Assembly (NCBI GenBank): GCA_963662175.1
Contig: OY759216.1
Coordinates: 33,001,087 to 33,065,086 of the forward strand
Length of the DNA stretch: 64,000 nt
Direction: 5' to 3'
From: Aradus depressus
Taxonomy: Eukaryota > Arthropoda > Insecta > Hemiptera > Aradidae
The translations under genes and the position numbers were made by a program. The notes beneath the pieces are model-generated. The model saw nothing but the letters and a program-made list of their open reading frames with translations. It ran no database searches and was not told the origin of the DNA. Shown here in pieces: positions 1 through 14,200 of the stretch (the first letter of the stretch is position 1; each line of letters opens with the position of its first letter).

Positions 1-2204
1 ATAGTGACTATACTTATTAATATATATTTTCCTAAAATAAATAAAATAATATTGTTTACTTCATTTTATGAATCACAATTCCTCCGACCAAGTCCACGAT
101 ATTGATTCTATTTGGACATGTGGAACCAACACACAAGACCTAAATCGTAGTTACGAACCTAAAATTTACAAGAATGTCCAATTTAGACCTATAGACTCGA
201 ATTAGGGGGAAAGTTTTTATGCTTCCAACGACTATTTGCGTCCGATTCCAGAATGAATGACACAGGTAAAGTGAACAAAATAATATATTAATACACAATT
301 ATTTTCACTATAACTATTTATTTATCACTCTTGAATAAGTTTCCCAAAAATTACAAAAATAATCATGGTTTAGACATTTCTAGTACATAAAACATAAAAA
401 TATTCTATCGATTTTTCTCTATTTACATAATTTACATTTCTACAATAAAAAAAATACTTTGAAATTTTTTGTACATTTGCGAAGCAGAATACGCAGATTC
501 AGGATTAGGTCAAAATTAATACATATTAGATTATCTGCTACACTCCATTAACATTTTTAGATGTATTTATATTAGATTCATTGATATACTCCATAACAAA
601 ATAATACCTGACACTAGAACAACAATTAGTTAAATTGTTCTATTACATATCGGAATTTATTATTTTTATTATTCTCTTCAAATTCATAAATAACTTAAAT
701 AAATATTTACGCTTTTCCAAGCTTTTGAAGTAAAAATGTCTCTATTGGATTAGTTACATTTAGGGAATTAATCAAAAAAATTTATAGTACAGACTTGGAA
801 ACCAAACAAAACCTGGGGAAAATGATAATGTACTATGACAAAAGAAATTCCGTTTTAATGAATTAAAATAATGAAAAATTGTTCAAAATGAATTATTTTT
901 ATCTCGAAGTGAGTGAGGACTTTAAAGTTTCCATCATTTTGGTTGACAACAAAGTGTATGCATGTAACATTTGCTTACTCTGATTAGATTTTGTCCAAAA
1001 TCATACCACTACTTTGGGACCTAAATACACTTAACAAGATACCGCGTATATTTATGACCTAATCAAACATCTCTTCAAATAAAAGTTGTAGAGAATGCTA
1101 GTAGGCACAGTTTATATGGAATATTTTTTTTCGAAGGTTTACAAATTATACATGCCCAAAATCCTTCCTAAAATGACGTCTGGAATCCATTTTTGTAGAC
1201 GTTTCCTTGATTTGTGCAAAAATGTTCCTTATTAAATTTCCAAGCGTCAAATTGCCCTGAGCCCTGAGTTAGAACCAACACGAACAAAGTTACAGAGCCT
1301 CAAAGAATGTAAAATTAATTTCCGTAAGTAATATCTCGAAAGTAATGTTTAAATTGATACGATGATATTGATGTTTAAAATATATTTTTATTAATGTTTT
1401 TTTTTTTTAATTAAAAACAATAAAAAAATAAAATATATGAAATGCGGCCATAACAAGACTTTCTTCTCACTCCTATCCCTCCCAAATCCATTTCATTTTG
1501 ACAATGCCGAGTATAAGAGTCATTTTCAGAATTACGCTGTACAAAGAAACGGAAAAACCACTGACGCAAACACATTACTTCCTAGACCCTAATATTAGTA
1601 TGAAATGTATCTGAGAGGGCGGAGGGATAGTGAACTGTACAAAAGTCGTTAGTATGACGTTCTATTATGGCCACATCATATATTTTCACTGTACGTATAT
1701 CTGCATTCATTGTCTGTACTTTATCTACATTAAAAAAAAAAAAAAAACGTCAAAAACTATAAAACAACTTGAAAGTTTAAAAAATATAAAGCCGACTCAC
1801 CATTTGAGCAATAATCACTCAAAGATAACGTTCGTGAAAAGTCAACCAGGGATGTGCGTTCTTCAAAAACAGCAAGTAGCAAACTAGAATTCCTGAACGA
1901 TAAATATATACTCTAACGAATAAACATCAACGCTATCCACAAGAATGTGTCTGCCCGACCTGACAGTACTATCCGTGCTGAAAATATTACACAGACCGGC
2001 TCAGTTATAGACTAAATAATATTCTCGATTTCGTTTTCAGTTTGGTCTATGACCAATCACCCTTTATAAATTGGTCTGAAAATTTAGTCTCGTGTCAGCT
2101 GGCAAACATCAGCCGATAAATCTACTAATGTAATCACATTAAAAATGAAACTACGACAAGCAGCACACTTGCGCTGAGCACTAGCCACTTGCGCACTGCA
2201 CCAG
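1..2204. other. Gene-free AT-rich DNA downstream of RECQL4
   Basis: I see no supportable gene here. The stretch is AT-rich with short poly-A and poly-T runs, and the only open frames are short and low-complexity. It lies 3' of the RECQL4 stop codon, so part of it must be that gene's 3' UTR. No polyadenylation signal close to the stop stood out on the minus strand. Confidence 0.5.
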
Positions 2205-5200
2205 CTACCTCATGAGAACGAGTTGACGGTTGGCCAAACTGACCAGAGACCGAAAGTCCTTGTCCAGATGCATTCTCCAGAAGGGGGTTCGCCCCCAGAC
2301 GATCGGAGGAAAGTTGGGGCTGGCTATCCCGTGGAATATCCGGGCAATGGAACGGCCGGTCAGCACTGCATCGTTTTGGTGCAAACTTATCAGTCGTCGG
2401 ATGTCCATCGCCACACCTTCTTCGTTGATTATCATATCCTGTTGGAGAAAGAAAATGAAAAAATAGAAAAAACAATATTAGCCGTAATGTGTGTTTGTCT
2501 CATTCATTTTTGGTCATCCTCTAAAAAAAAACCTAAACATTTTCAGAAATTTAATTTTTTTTTCTTCAAAATCTGCAATTTGGGTATCTTTATATACTTT
2601 ATTGCACTAAAAAGTTGTTGATAAAATGTTGCGGGACAGGCTTAAGCTACTCTTGGAAGATCTATTCGACGAGAGATTAGGGTTAGAACCTTGATATAGA
2701 CGTTATGCTCCTCTAATTTTTACTACTGTAGAAATGATGTTTATATAATATTTCAAAGAAGTGTGATCAGGTCACACACTGAAGGGTTCCGTAGGTAGTG
2801 TTGATGTATTCATTAACACACATCTAATAATGTTCTGAAATATAATATGTCTTACTCAGGGAACCCTTACATAAAATTCCACTCGATACACTCATTAAAT
2901 CCGTTATTGAAGTTTTCGAGATGAAATTGTTTTGTTTTTTTCATTTTTTGATTCAAGGAATAGCAACTATTCAGATTTTTCAGTTCTATAAATTTCAGTT
3001 CCACATTGCAAAGACATTGAACATTCTATTTTATTGAATTTAACAGACTCGAGCAAACAATTAAATTTAAAAAGTAACATGTTGAATGTTTTTGGTAAAA
3101 CTTACTCTTTAGATATATTTTTTGAGGGCGCCGGTAGCTCAGTGGTATGCGTGCTTGACTTCTGAGCTCAAGGTCGTGGGTTCGTAGCCCGACCGAGGCC
3201 CTTAGTTTATTTTATCTGGGAGGTAAAATAAACTTAAGCACGCCGTCCTTCGGATGGGACGTTAAGCGATGGTCCCGAGCCTGTACGATGTCAGGTACTC
3301 GTTAAAGACCCCTACCCTAGATGAATAAAAATTTAGGGTAGGCAAAATTTAGGACTCCCACAGTAGAGTCGGGCTCATGTCCACCAGAGTGACGAAAGAG
3401 TGCTCTGGTAGTAGGCGATATGACCTCGTAGTTAAAGCCCGGGCATGAGTCATAAAACCTAAACCTAAACCTATTTTAAAATTTACGTATAGACATAGTT
3501 ATTTTTAATTTTGTTGCAAACTTAATTGTAAGCAAATCTCTAATATTACTCTTTTTTGTAAAGAAAAACTGAAGAAAAATACTTAATTTTAGTAAATTAT
3601 GGCCCATATCTGACCAAAGATGACAACATGTCATATAGGATATACAGAAAATAAGAAAAAAAAAAGAACTTTAAATTACATTTTTGACTTCAAGGCAAAA
3701 AAAAACTTTTCGTGGCCGGACTACAAGCTAAGCCAGAGAAACCATCCCCTTCGGCTTCGCGGTTTTTGAAATGGCTCTTTAAATTCCAATTTACTATCTT
3801 ATTTAGGAGTTTTTAATCTAAACTAACCGGCAAAACATTCATTTTTTTCAAACTAGATGAAAATTACCCATTACTAAATGACAACTAGTTATTATTTTTA
3901 GAGGTAACTGCTCCTCTGATGGGTTAACTCAAATAAAATAACTATGGAGGGTTTGGTTACCTTGAATGGTTGGACATTTCGTAGAGGATCATCGTTGGTG
4001 AAATATTCCCGAACTATGGACTTGAGCAGTTCACACTTCTCCTCGTCCACACCATCGCTAAATGCACTTATATCTTTGTGCGACACTCTAAACAAAATGA
4101 AAATACAAATGATTATAATGAATGTTTATAATTATTTTCTTTAAACAATTAAAATAATAATGCACTAGTTTCCACGGCTAAGATAATTTCTTTACTGCAC
4201 CGTGCTTCTCTTTTTCACACGGACCACTTATTAGACCTCCTAATTGAGGAAAATAGAGAGTCCGGACTGAACCAGGTCCAGAAACTGGAAAAAAAAGTCA
4301 GTGAATGCACTTCTCCAGCACGAATTAATCAAAATAAATAAAACGTATGTTTTTTAAAAAATAGTGTCTATTTCACAAATAATATATAATATGGGAGTAC
4401 TTTCGGTATTGCTACCATCTTCAGCCACGACTTAACAAATACTTTAAAGTATGCTTAATGGCTGAGGAGGAGTTGAATGGTTCCTAAATGTTCATGTCTT
4501 CAAAATGGGTTTTCTTTTTACTTCCACAGCTATACGAAGTATAGAATAAGTTATGTAAACGGTCAGAAATTCACTTTTGAGTTTTTACTGGTAGTCATGT
4601 TTTCCGACCACCTGATTCCAAAAATTTAAAAAAAGATCTCTGTGTTTGTTTGTAAACACGATACTTCCTGAAAGAAGAATGTATCGTCAGGACAATCAGT
4701 ATCTACCTTAAAAGTATTTGTTAAGTCGTGGCTGAAGATGGTAGCAATACCGAAAGTACTCCCATATTATATATTATTTGTGAAATGGACAATATTTTTT
4801 TTAAAACATACGTTTTATTTATTTTTATCGTGTTTCACAATATCTCTGCAAAAATGTTAAATATCATTACGAATTAATCAATTACGTTTTCGCTCTCCCT
4901 CCAAAGCCAATCGACCTTTTGATCTAAAACTTAATATTTGATTTATATTGGCGCTTCTGAATTTCTTCCTCATAGTAAATTTTGTGTAGACACATTCATT
5001 ATATCTGCAGTTATTGGGATTTTTGGGGTGAGCCCCCCTCTACTTCTTCTGTTTCCGCGAAAAATTAATAAGTGTCTTCCTTATGGGGTTTTGGATTCAC
5101 ATATGAAATTTTGTGACGGTACATTCACTACAATGGCAGGTACTGGAGTTTGTGTTAAGGCACCCCCTAATGGCCCCTTTTTCTTTGGACGATTTGGCTG

Positions 5201-8200
5201 CAAATCAATAGCTGTCGTCTTTAGAGAGTTCTGAGTAAACTTATAAACTTTCGTGCCGATACATTCTTCCGGGAGTTATCGCTCACAAAACACATACAGC
5301 AATTTTTTTTATAATTTTTGGAATTAGGAGGTCGGAAAACATGAAATTCCGTTGAAAACTCCGCATCGAATTTCTGACTGATTACATACCTTCCCCTATA
5401 CTTCGTATAGCTGAGGAAGTAAAACAGAGTTCAACTGTTTTTGTTGCGCCCGGCGGTATTGGTTCTAGATTGGACCGAACTTGAGTGCGGAGAGAAACCT
5501 GTCAGTTCCGTTTGGTCGGCTTACTCAGCCTTCCTGGATCAGAGAGCCGGACTCACTCAAGTCAAATTCGGAGGTTTGGCATCCCATCACAAGCCACTCT
5601 TTCCCATAAACACATCTATCTTCTAGGTACTTACTTTTTAAGGGAGTCATAGAATAGTTTGAGCTGTTTTAGGCGGAGCTCCTCATGGCCCTGCACCTTG
5701 CTGTGGAGCAAGTCGAGAGCTTGGTCCAACCTGGCGTCGGTCAGGCTGCCCGGGGCCAGCACGCGGAACCCCAGGCAGCTCAGGTCCACCAGTGCTCCCG
5801 ATTTTCTTGGTTTACCGTCTTCTGAAAGGATACAGTATTACTTTAATCACAGATATAATGAAAGTATACCGGGTTAATTGAGAAAAAAAGAAAATAGAAA
5901 CAGAGAAAGGTTAGGTTAGGTTTAATGACTCATGCCCGGGCTTTAACTACGAGGTCATATCGCCTACTACCAGAGCGCTCTTTCGTCACTCTGGTGGACA
6001 TGAGCCCGACTCTACTGTGGGAGTCCTAAATTTTGCCTACCCTAAATTTTTATTCATCTAGGATAGGGGTCTTTAACGAGTACCTGACATCGTACAGGCT
6101 CGGGACTATCGCTTAACGTCCTATCCAAAGGACGGCGTGCTTAAGTTTATTTTACCTCCCAGATAAAATAAACTAAGGGCTTCGGTCGGGTTTCGAACCC
6201 ACGTTCTTGAGCTCAGAAGACAAGCACGCATACCACTAAGCTACTGGCGCCCTATATATTTCACAATATATATAAAATATATGGTAGCAATACCGAAAGT
6301 ACTCCCATATATTTTATATATTTAGTGAAATTGACAATATTTTAAAAAAAAACGGAAAATTAACGTTTTTCTTTGTATTTTTTATTAAGTGTTTCACAAT
6401 ATCTCTGCAAAAATGTTAAGTATCATCAGATATAAGGAAGTCCTGTTGTGATCACATCACATATATATTACTTTTTTCTTTTTTTTAACAAAGAAACAGA
6501 GAAAAAGATAAAAAGAAGTGTTACCATGGCAACTAGACCAAAACCTTGGAAATTAATTATCAAAAAGTCCTGAAATCAACTTATATTTTACTATACAAAA
6601 ATATATTTGAATCGACTCAGCACTGTTCAAGCTTACCCTAGCCCAACGATACCTTAATGGGACAGTTCCGGGCAGCTCCCGGATTTTAAGTAGATATTTT
6701 TTCCCAATAAGGCTTATTTTTTTATTTTTTGAGCTTAATTTTTAATTATAATAATTCTATATTTCAAACTCTTTTTTTTTTAACAGAATATTTAACCTCA
6801 TATTATTTGGCATTTGAATCCGGTGTCGAATATATGACATACTTTCGGTCTCATTATTGAAATCAGACTGGTTAGGTAGATTGTTATGAATGGTCAAGTG
6901 AAACAAGGCCCCATCAGTTTACCTTTGGTCCACTCAAGTTGCTTGAGGGTGTTCTTCACGATCCCGCTGTCCCAGTTGAGTTTCCTCGACAGCTCGATCA
7001 CATCAAACTCCAGAGTGGACTTCTCCAGAGACTGTCCTCCTGACTCCGCCATCACCATTGCCAAAGGCGGACACTGGAACAAATGTGTAAGTTAATTTAA
7101 GGTTCTGGGATTTTCTGATTTATAAGGAAAATAGGAAAGTCTTTATTGAAAATAGATCCACGTATACATTCGTATTTCCAAAGATTCAACAATCAAGGCC
7201 TAATGGCCGTTGACAGTGTTAGCAAAGTTCGGACTGCAGTTTTGCCAGGAACCTACAAGGCCTTTCTGTAAAGGTTTAAATAGAGAATCACATCTGAGTT
7301 TTCAATTAGCTATTGCCAGTTTGAACGTGTTTTCATTGTCTGTGATTCAGTTTACCGAGTTTGTTTAAAAAAAGCTAGTTAAAGATAGCGTGGCACTAAT
7401 CAACCCTCACAGGGAACACACTAGGTCCATAATTATTCTATTGAGGACTTCCAGACTGGGTAGAATGTAGAGTTATGAGCTAGGTCTCACCTGTTTGGCA
7501 AGCTGCCTCAGGTGTCGGGGCCCTTTGTATGAGGTGATCTTGCACTCGGTGTATGCCAAAGGCAGCACTTGGATCCACCGCTCTTGGTCCAGCTCCAGGT
7601 AAGCTAGCAGAGTGCTGATCACTTCTTGTGGTAGGTCTAGTGACTTCACTGTCTTCTCCACAGGGAAGGCAACCTCGTGTCGGCAACTCTCCTCAACACC
7701 TCCCTCACCAACTGCAATCGCATGACGAATTAAATAATTTAACGGTTTGATTTCACATTAAATAAATACTAACAATAAGAAAACAATTGTACAGTGATGC
7801 TAAGGCTTTTTTGGTATGCTTATTGGTTTATTTTTTCCGACAGTTCTTCCGGAGCCGTCGCTTCTCCAACGATCTTTCGGAGCAAATACACATCTTTTGA
7901 GGACCACTCTTGACATGCCCAGAAGGATGCACTCATTGTGATTTCAAGAAAGGATGTTTAATCGTCCCGAAATATTTCACAGAAGCGAAACCTCTGAAAG
8001 AACTGTAGGTAAAAAATTACCAACACATTTAGTCGTCATTTTGAGGCCTTTTGAAAAGAAAATATTTATATAATATTTAAAACATATTCTTCGGGTTTGG
8101 GGGGGGGGGGGGGGGGGGGGGTAGAATTGATGAATTAAATAAACTATAGTGAAAAAGTGTTATTAACAAAACGATTGTATTGTAACGATACTAACTAACA

Positions 8201-11200
8201 AGCCCACAGAATTGGTAGTTTTCCATTTTTTTATGATTTAATAGACTGTCGTAAAAAAACATTTCCGAAGAAGTGGAGAAAAAGAAAAATTACATGAAAA
8301 ATATGATCAAAATAAATATCATTATTATATTAGGATGATAAACTAGCAGGTTACCCAGCTGCTCGGTTAGAAACTGTAACTGTAACCGGCCATATAAAGA
8401 TACGACGTGTGAAATGTTTTGAAAATCTGCTCAACCTGCTTTAAGTTAGCACTCATTTTGTGTTACCACTTAACCTATGTTTGATACTTAACATTTTCGC
8501 AGAGATATGTGAAACACTTAATTAAAATACAGCCTCCATGGGTTTTTCCCTGTCCCTCCTCTACAGTTATGTCTTAAAATATGGAAAACATTAAAAAGAA
8601 AATTTTATCTCAAATTGAAATCTTAATAAAAGAAAAATTTTGAAATAGTATGTGCTGATTAAAATACAAATATATATGCATATTTGAAATAAATCAAAGA
8701 TGACAATAATAAATATATGAATAAAAATATTTAAAAAAGGGAAAATCCCGTGGAGGCTGAAGAAAGGGTACCGTTTAGACTGCAAACTGGTTGAACTTCC
8801 ATTTATTCTTTGTTAAGCCGTGGCTGAAGACGTTAGCAATACCGAAAGTACTCCCATATATTTTATAAATCTTGTGAAATAGACAATATTTTGAAAAAAA
8901 AAATAGTTTTTCTTTATGTGTTTAGCCTATATTTGTACCAGGCTTATAAAATGGTACTACATGCAAAATATGATGAAAAGTCAGTTAAACACTAGCACTT
9001 ATTTTATGATTTAGGTCCGTATAAAATAAGTGCTCCTCCTGTTCAAAAATATTAGATGCCACAACTTGTTGAAAGATCCTTGAAAGGCTCTGCAAATTTC
9101 ATGAATATACATTAAGCCGTTTTCCCGTGAAGCTCTAATGTTATCATATGTAGCTCTAATATGTATATAGAAGATTACTCCAGCTGCTTATAAGTGTGAA
9201 CCAGCATTTACACCCGGTTAGTTCAACAACTCATGAAACCAGACTGTACATCGTCATATCATTTGACTATGGAGTGTTCTTCTTATGCCAACAGAGCTGT
9301 ATTTTTAGTTGATACAACCACATTTCTAAATACCAGAGAATACCTGAGTTAGGTTTAGAGATGGAGTGAGGGCTGGCGGAAAGGGCTTCACCCACTAGAT
9401 TCGGCTCTGAACCTTTACTACAGCCACAACTAACGAAGACCAGCTGAAGTAGCCGCCGCAGCACATGCCGGTCCATTGTGTCCGCATATATGTGTCGTCT
9501 TAGTTCGTTCAAATCATCTCCCTAAAATAAATGTATTAGTAGATTCAAGAATCAGTGACCCCAATAATAAAACAAAAATATGGAATATGTTTCATGATTT
9601 AAAGCAGTACATTCATAATTAGAAGCTTCAGTGGATATAATCAATTGTTTTGTCCATATTAGTAAACAATGACACTGACACTTGTGTTGCCATTATAGCG
9701 TTAGTTTTTTAATCGCAAAGGAGGGGTGTTATAAGTCTGAAGCCTTTGTCTGTGCGTGTGTGTCTGTCTGTGGCATCGTAGCTCCAAGACGGCTGAACCG
9801 ATTTCAAAGCGTTTTTTTTTGTTTCAAAAGCTACGGTTCTTAGCCATGATTGGTGGAAATCGGGTATGCCGTTTCCAAGATCTTCAGGTTTCTGCCCCCT
9901 AAACTTTATTGTGTCGGGTTTTTTTTATTTTAAATTTTTTAATAAGTTAAAAGTATATGATTTGCAGTGAATTACATTTAAAAAAATTATTTTATTAAAT
10001 TATTATTATTACTTTTATTAATTTAAATAATATTATTGCTAAAAAAACCTTTTCAATGGAACAAATACATGCATGCAGAAAAAAATACGAATAAAAAATA
10101 ATGATTGATGAAATACGTATGAAAACACTGATTAACAATAGAACTGACTGTTATTTGTTTTAATTATTTTGTCTTACTTATTTTGTAAGTGACTTTTACT
10201 AGTTGAATCTTTATCAAAAACAATAGTGTTCTGTCCGGTGAAACAATCAAGATTTACGAAAACGTTTGTCTAACTCTGAGATCAGATGCGATAGATACCA
10301 AACAAATCCACAAACTCAAAGCCTGCTAAGTCAATTAACTGTTTTAACTTTTAAAATGTAATTCAAGAAATCTAATAGAATGATCACTAAAAAAACGCCA
10401 ATATGAGTACTGCTAGACTTTCTCCTCACATAATTAGCGAAACTGATATAGAAAACAATAACAATGGATTGAAATTATCTTTCAGTAGGACAAATAGTCT
10501 TACATAATTCAATCAGATTTTTCTAACTTCATCAATACTTTTACAATGATAATTTTATTGATAAGAACCATATTTAATAAGATATTTACAATATTGCAGT
10601 AAGAGTGTCTGAAGCCTTCAAGTAAAGTAGTATATTTTGATTCAATAATAATGAAAATTGAAATGCCTCGTCTGAATTCGATACCATTCGACATCCTTTG
10701 GCACGCTAGCTATAACCTTGTTCGCTTTCTTCCTTTCTCAAATCTGAGTTCACAACAGTTAGAGATTTCAATACAATTTTTTTTACGGGCCAAAGTTCTG
10801 ATAGGATACATCGTTTCCCCATTAAGTAAGCAAATGGATCAACCAAATATCACATAAACCTGATAAAATATTTCATGTGAAATGTTCTGTCATGTCACAG
10901 TTCCTGGCTACTTTCTTGCATTAAGTGACAAAGTTGAGAGGAGGTCGAGCTAGCGGTAGTACCTTAGAATGGATGAAGACATGACAGTGAGCGGGAAGAC
11001 CGTCCCGTCCTGCCCGGCCCACCTCCTGGACGTAGCTCTCAAAGGAGGAGGGCATGTTATAGTGGATGATACCTCGGATGTTGTTCTTGTTTATGCCCAT
11101 TCCGAAAGCTACTGTGGCCACCACGATCCGCAGCTTACCTGAAAACAATACAAAATATTTAAAAGAGAAATGTCTCTTCACGTTTCCTCCAATTCACGTC

Positions 11201-14200
11201 TCCACCAGGAAATTTTTTTTGAATTTATTGAATGGTTAGTTGGCAGGACAATTGTAAGGTAAGAGATGTGCGTGAAGCCATCGCTATCTCTTCTACCTCC
11301 CCAGCTATACGAAGTATACGGGAAGTTATGTAATCGGTTAAAAATTCGATGCAGAGTTTTCAACGGAATTTCATGTTTTCCGACCTCTTGATTCCAAAAA
11401 TGAAAAAAAAAAGTATGTCTGTGAATACGATAACTCGCGATAGAATGTATTTATTGACACGAAATTTCATTCGTAAATTCAAAACCTTCTTAGGACGACA
11501 ACTATCGATTTTCAGCCGAATAAGCCAAAGGAAAGGGGGGATTAGGGGGGAGGCTTAACACAAAAACTGTAATAATTGCCATTGGAGGACTCGTCTATTA
11601 TACTATACTATATTCTAAGTTGAGGAACGCGGACATATTGTGGAAACTTGTAATAAATGAATAAAACAAACTTATTTTTTGAAATATTGTCTATTCCACT
11701 AAAGATATATATACATATAACTACCGGTTTCAGCTTTATACCATCGTCAGGTCTAACTTAGTTCATAACTAGACCTGACGATGGTATAAAGCTGAAACCG
11801 GTAGTTATATGTATATATATCTTTAGTGGAATAGATAATATTTCAAAAAATAAGTTTGTTTTATTCATCTATACTATATTGTTTACTTTTATACTATACT
11901 ATTATGGCGGAGGAACAAGTAGCTCAGTGGTATGCGTGCTTGCTTACTGAGCTCAAGGTCGCTGATTCAAAACCGGCCGAGGCCCTTAGTTTATTTTATC
12001 TGGGAGTCAAAAAAAAAACTTAAGCATGCCGTCCTTCGATTGGGACGTTAATCAATGGTCCAGAGCCTGTACAATGTCAGGTACTCGTTAAAGACCCCTA
12101 CCCTAAGTGAAACAAAATTTAGGACTCCCACAGTAGAGTTGGGCTCATGTCCACCAGAGTAACGAAAGAGCTCATTGGTAGTAGGCGATATGACCTTGTA
12201 GTTAAAGCCCGGACAGGAGTCATAATAATTAACTTCACACACCCCAATTGATCCGTGTAAAATATGAGAAACACTACCTTAGTATAAATATATAGGTGAA
12301 TGTTGGTTACCTGACATGAAGGCGGTTTGTACTTGGTTACGACGGCCGGAGGTGAGTCCTGCATGGTAGGCCTCAGCATGCAGGGAGAGACGCCCCTTCT
12401 TGTTAGCACCGCTCTTTTCCTGCAGTCACACAAGACAGTTGTAGTGAGAGTTTACCATCAATAACTGTACTGGGTTCAGTAGGAGGTTGACCAAAACAGG
12501 AAAAGCTATGTGAAGCTTCCAGAACACCATTCAAAGAGTTCAACGACGTGGGTGCTACAGTTAGTGCGAAATATATTCAAGTGGTGACTATTCCGAGCAT
12601 TAGTGCAGAAAATCAGCTGTAGATGTATGTTATATTTAAAATATGGAATACACTGTCAGTTCTGAAAGAAACAAAAATAACTGTATCGATGTAATAACAC
12701 GCTTCAGTGAAAAATATACTGTCGGCCCCATCGTATATTTGCGATGAAAACTTCAAGGGAGACAAAGAACACTTGGGCCTCATTAAAAATTCGACCATAA
12801 ATCCTTTGATTTCAACAAGGAAATGAGTTCTTCTGAATGTTTTTTAATTAATATTGGATATTGCCAAAAGGTTATTGAAAATATTTGTTTTTCTGCGCCA
12901 GCTGAAAGAAAAATCTATACGTTTGACAAGAAATTTAATAATAGACATTGCATATTAGCAATTTCACCTCCGGGATGAGGCGTAACGAACTCATTTGTGT
13001 GAAGACTAGCTTATAATATGAAATACGCTTGAGAAATAAAGTCCATAACCTCCTATATGATGTCCAATATAGTGACAGGAGCATAAGTTCTATTAACTTA
13101 CAATAAAGACACTAGTATTTAATTTCTAGTTACCTGCAGTGCAGTACGAAGGAAAGCTGCAATTTTGTCGCACTCATCTCGGCGGGTGCAGTAGATAATG
13201 ATGGAATCACAGCTGGAAAACCGGCCCGAGTGGAGAAGTTCGATCAGGGTGTCTTTTCTATTGGAGTCGCAGGAGACACTCAACAGAAGATTATCAGGGA
13301 GTGGCTGGTTAGATATGGGGGAGGTGGCTGGAGGGACACCCAGCTGTGACATGACCATGTCGAGGGTGGACCTGGAGGCAGTGGCTGTCAGTCCAAGAAG
13401 AGTGGAGACACCCAGCTTCTCTCGGAGTACCTGGTCACCAAACAGAGCTCTATGTTAGCTAATAGATCGGATAAGGAGGGGTGGCTAGAGGTACAACCGA
13501 ATGTGACATCTACCTTGCAAATGGTGAGGTAGGTGGGCCGGAAGTTGTGTGAGGACTGGGAAATGGAGTGGGCCTCGTCGATGCATGCGAAGGCGATGGG
13601 CGGCAGAATGCTGAAGAGAGAACGGGCAGAGTCCCAGGAGGACAGCGACTCGGGGGCCAACAGCAGCACCGACAGCGAACGTGACTTCAGCGCATCCATC
13701 ACCTCCTCTCGCTTCTTCTGGGTCAGGTTGTGATGGAGACAAGCTGTTTGCAGCATCTTCGATCCGCAGTAAACCTGCCCAAAAATAAATACGATATTAC
13801 CATGACCCTGTACTTGATCAAATCAGGGATTGAAATAATTATCCGACGGACGAGCTAATTCTTTTTTCTCCTTCGTCTTGAGCGATCGACATTTTTTGAC
13901 TGAAAAATGTTGTTCTGAGCGAACCAAAGTGAAACTTAATCGTTCTTTGAGGATTGTTTTCAGAAGGAAAAAAAAGTTATGGTGCGATATATCGTTTCGC
14001 TCTGACGCGACATTTCTCTATTTGCGCATGGGTAAAGTTACTTTTATTGATTATTGTATCATGTTCTTCTATTACTATTTGTCTGCATATATTATGTATA
14101 TATTCTCTCTCTCCTGTATAATATGTATAACTTCCAAAATTGAGCTGGTGACTAAAACTACACACAAGATGAATCTAATCTTATTGATCCCTGTTTGAGA

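Noticed and set aside
4525..5425. CTATACGAAGTATAG resembles half of a loxP/Cre-type recombination site and recurs near 4533, 5396 and 11302.
   Set aside because: It lacks the 13-8-13 layout of loxP. The core is a simple palindrome inside an interspersed repeat that carries the same flanks each time, so repeat copying explains it.
3450..5930. Runs of AACCTA and TTAGG-like repeats at SINE ends look like insect telomeric (TTAGG)n DNA.
   Set aside because: Only two to three imperfect repeats occur, of mixed 5- and 6-base period, always at the 3' end of family A SINEs. They are SINE tails, not telomere sequence.
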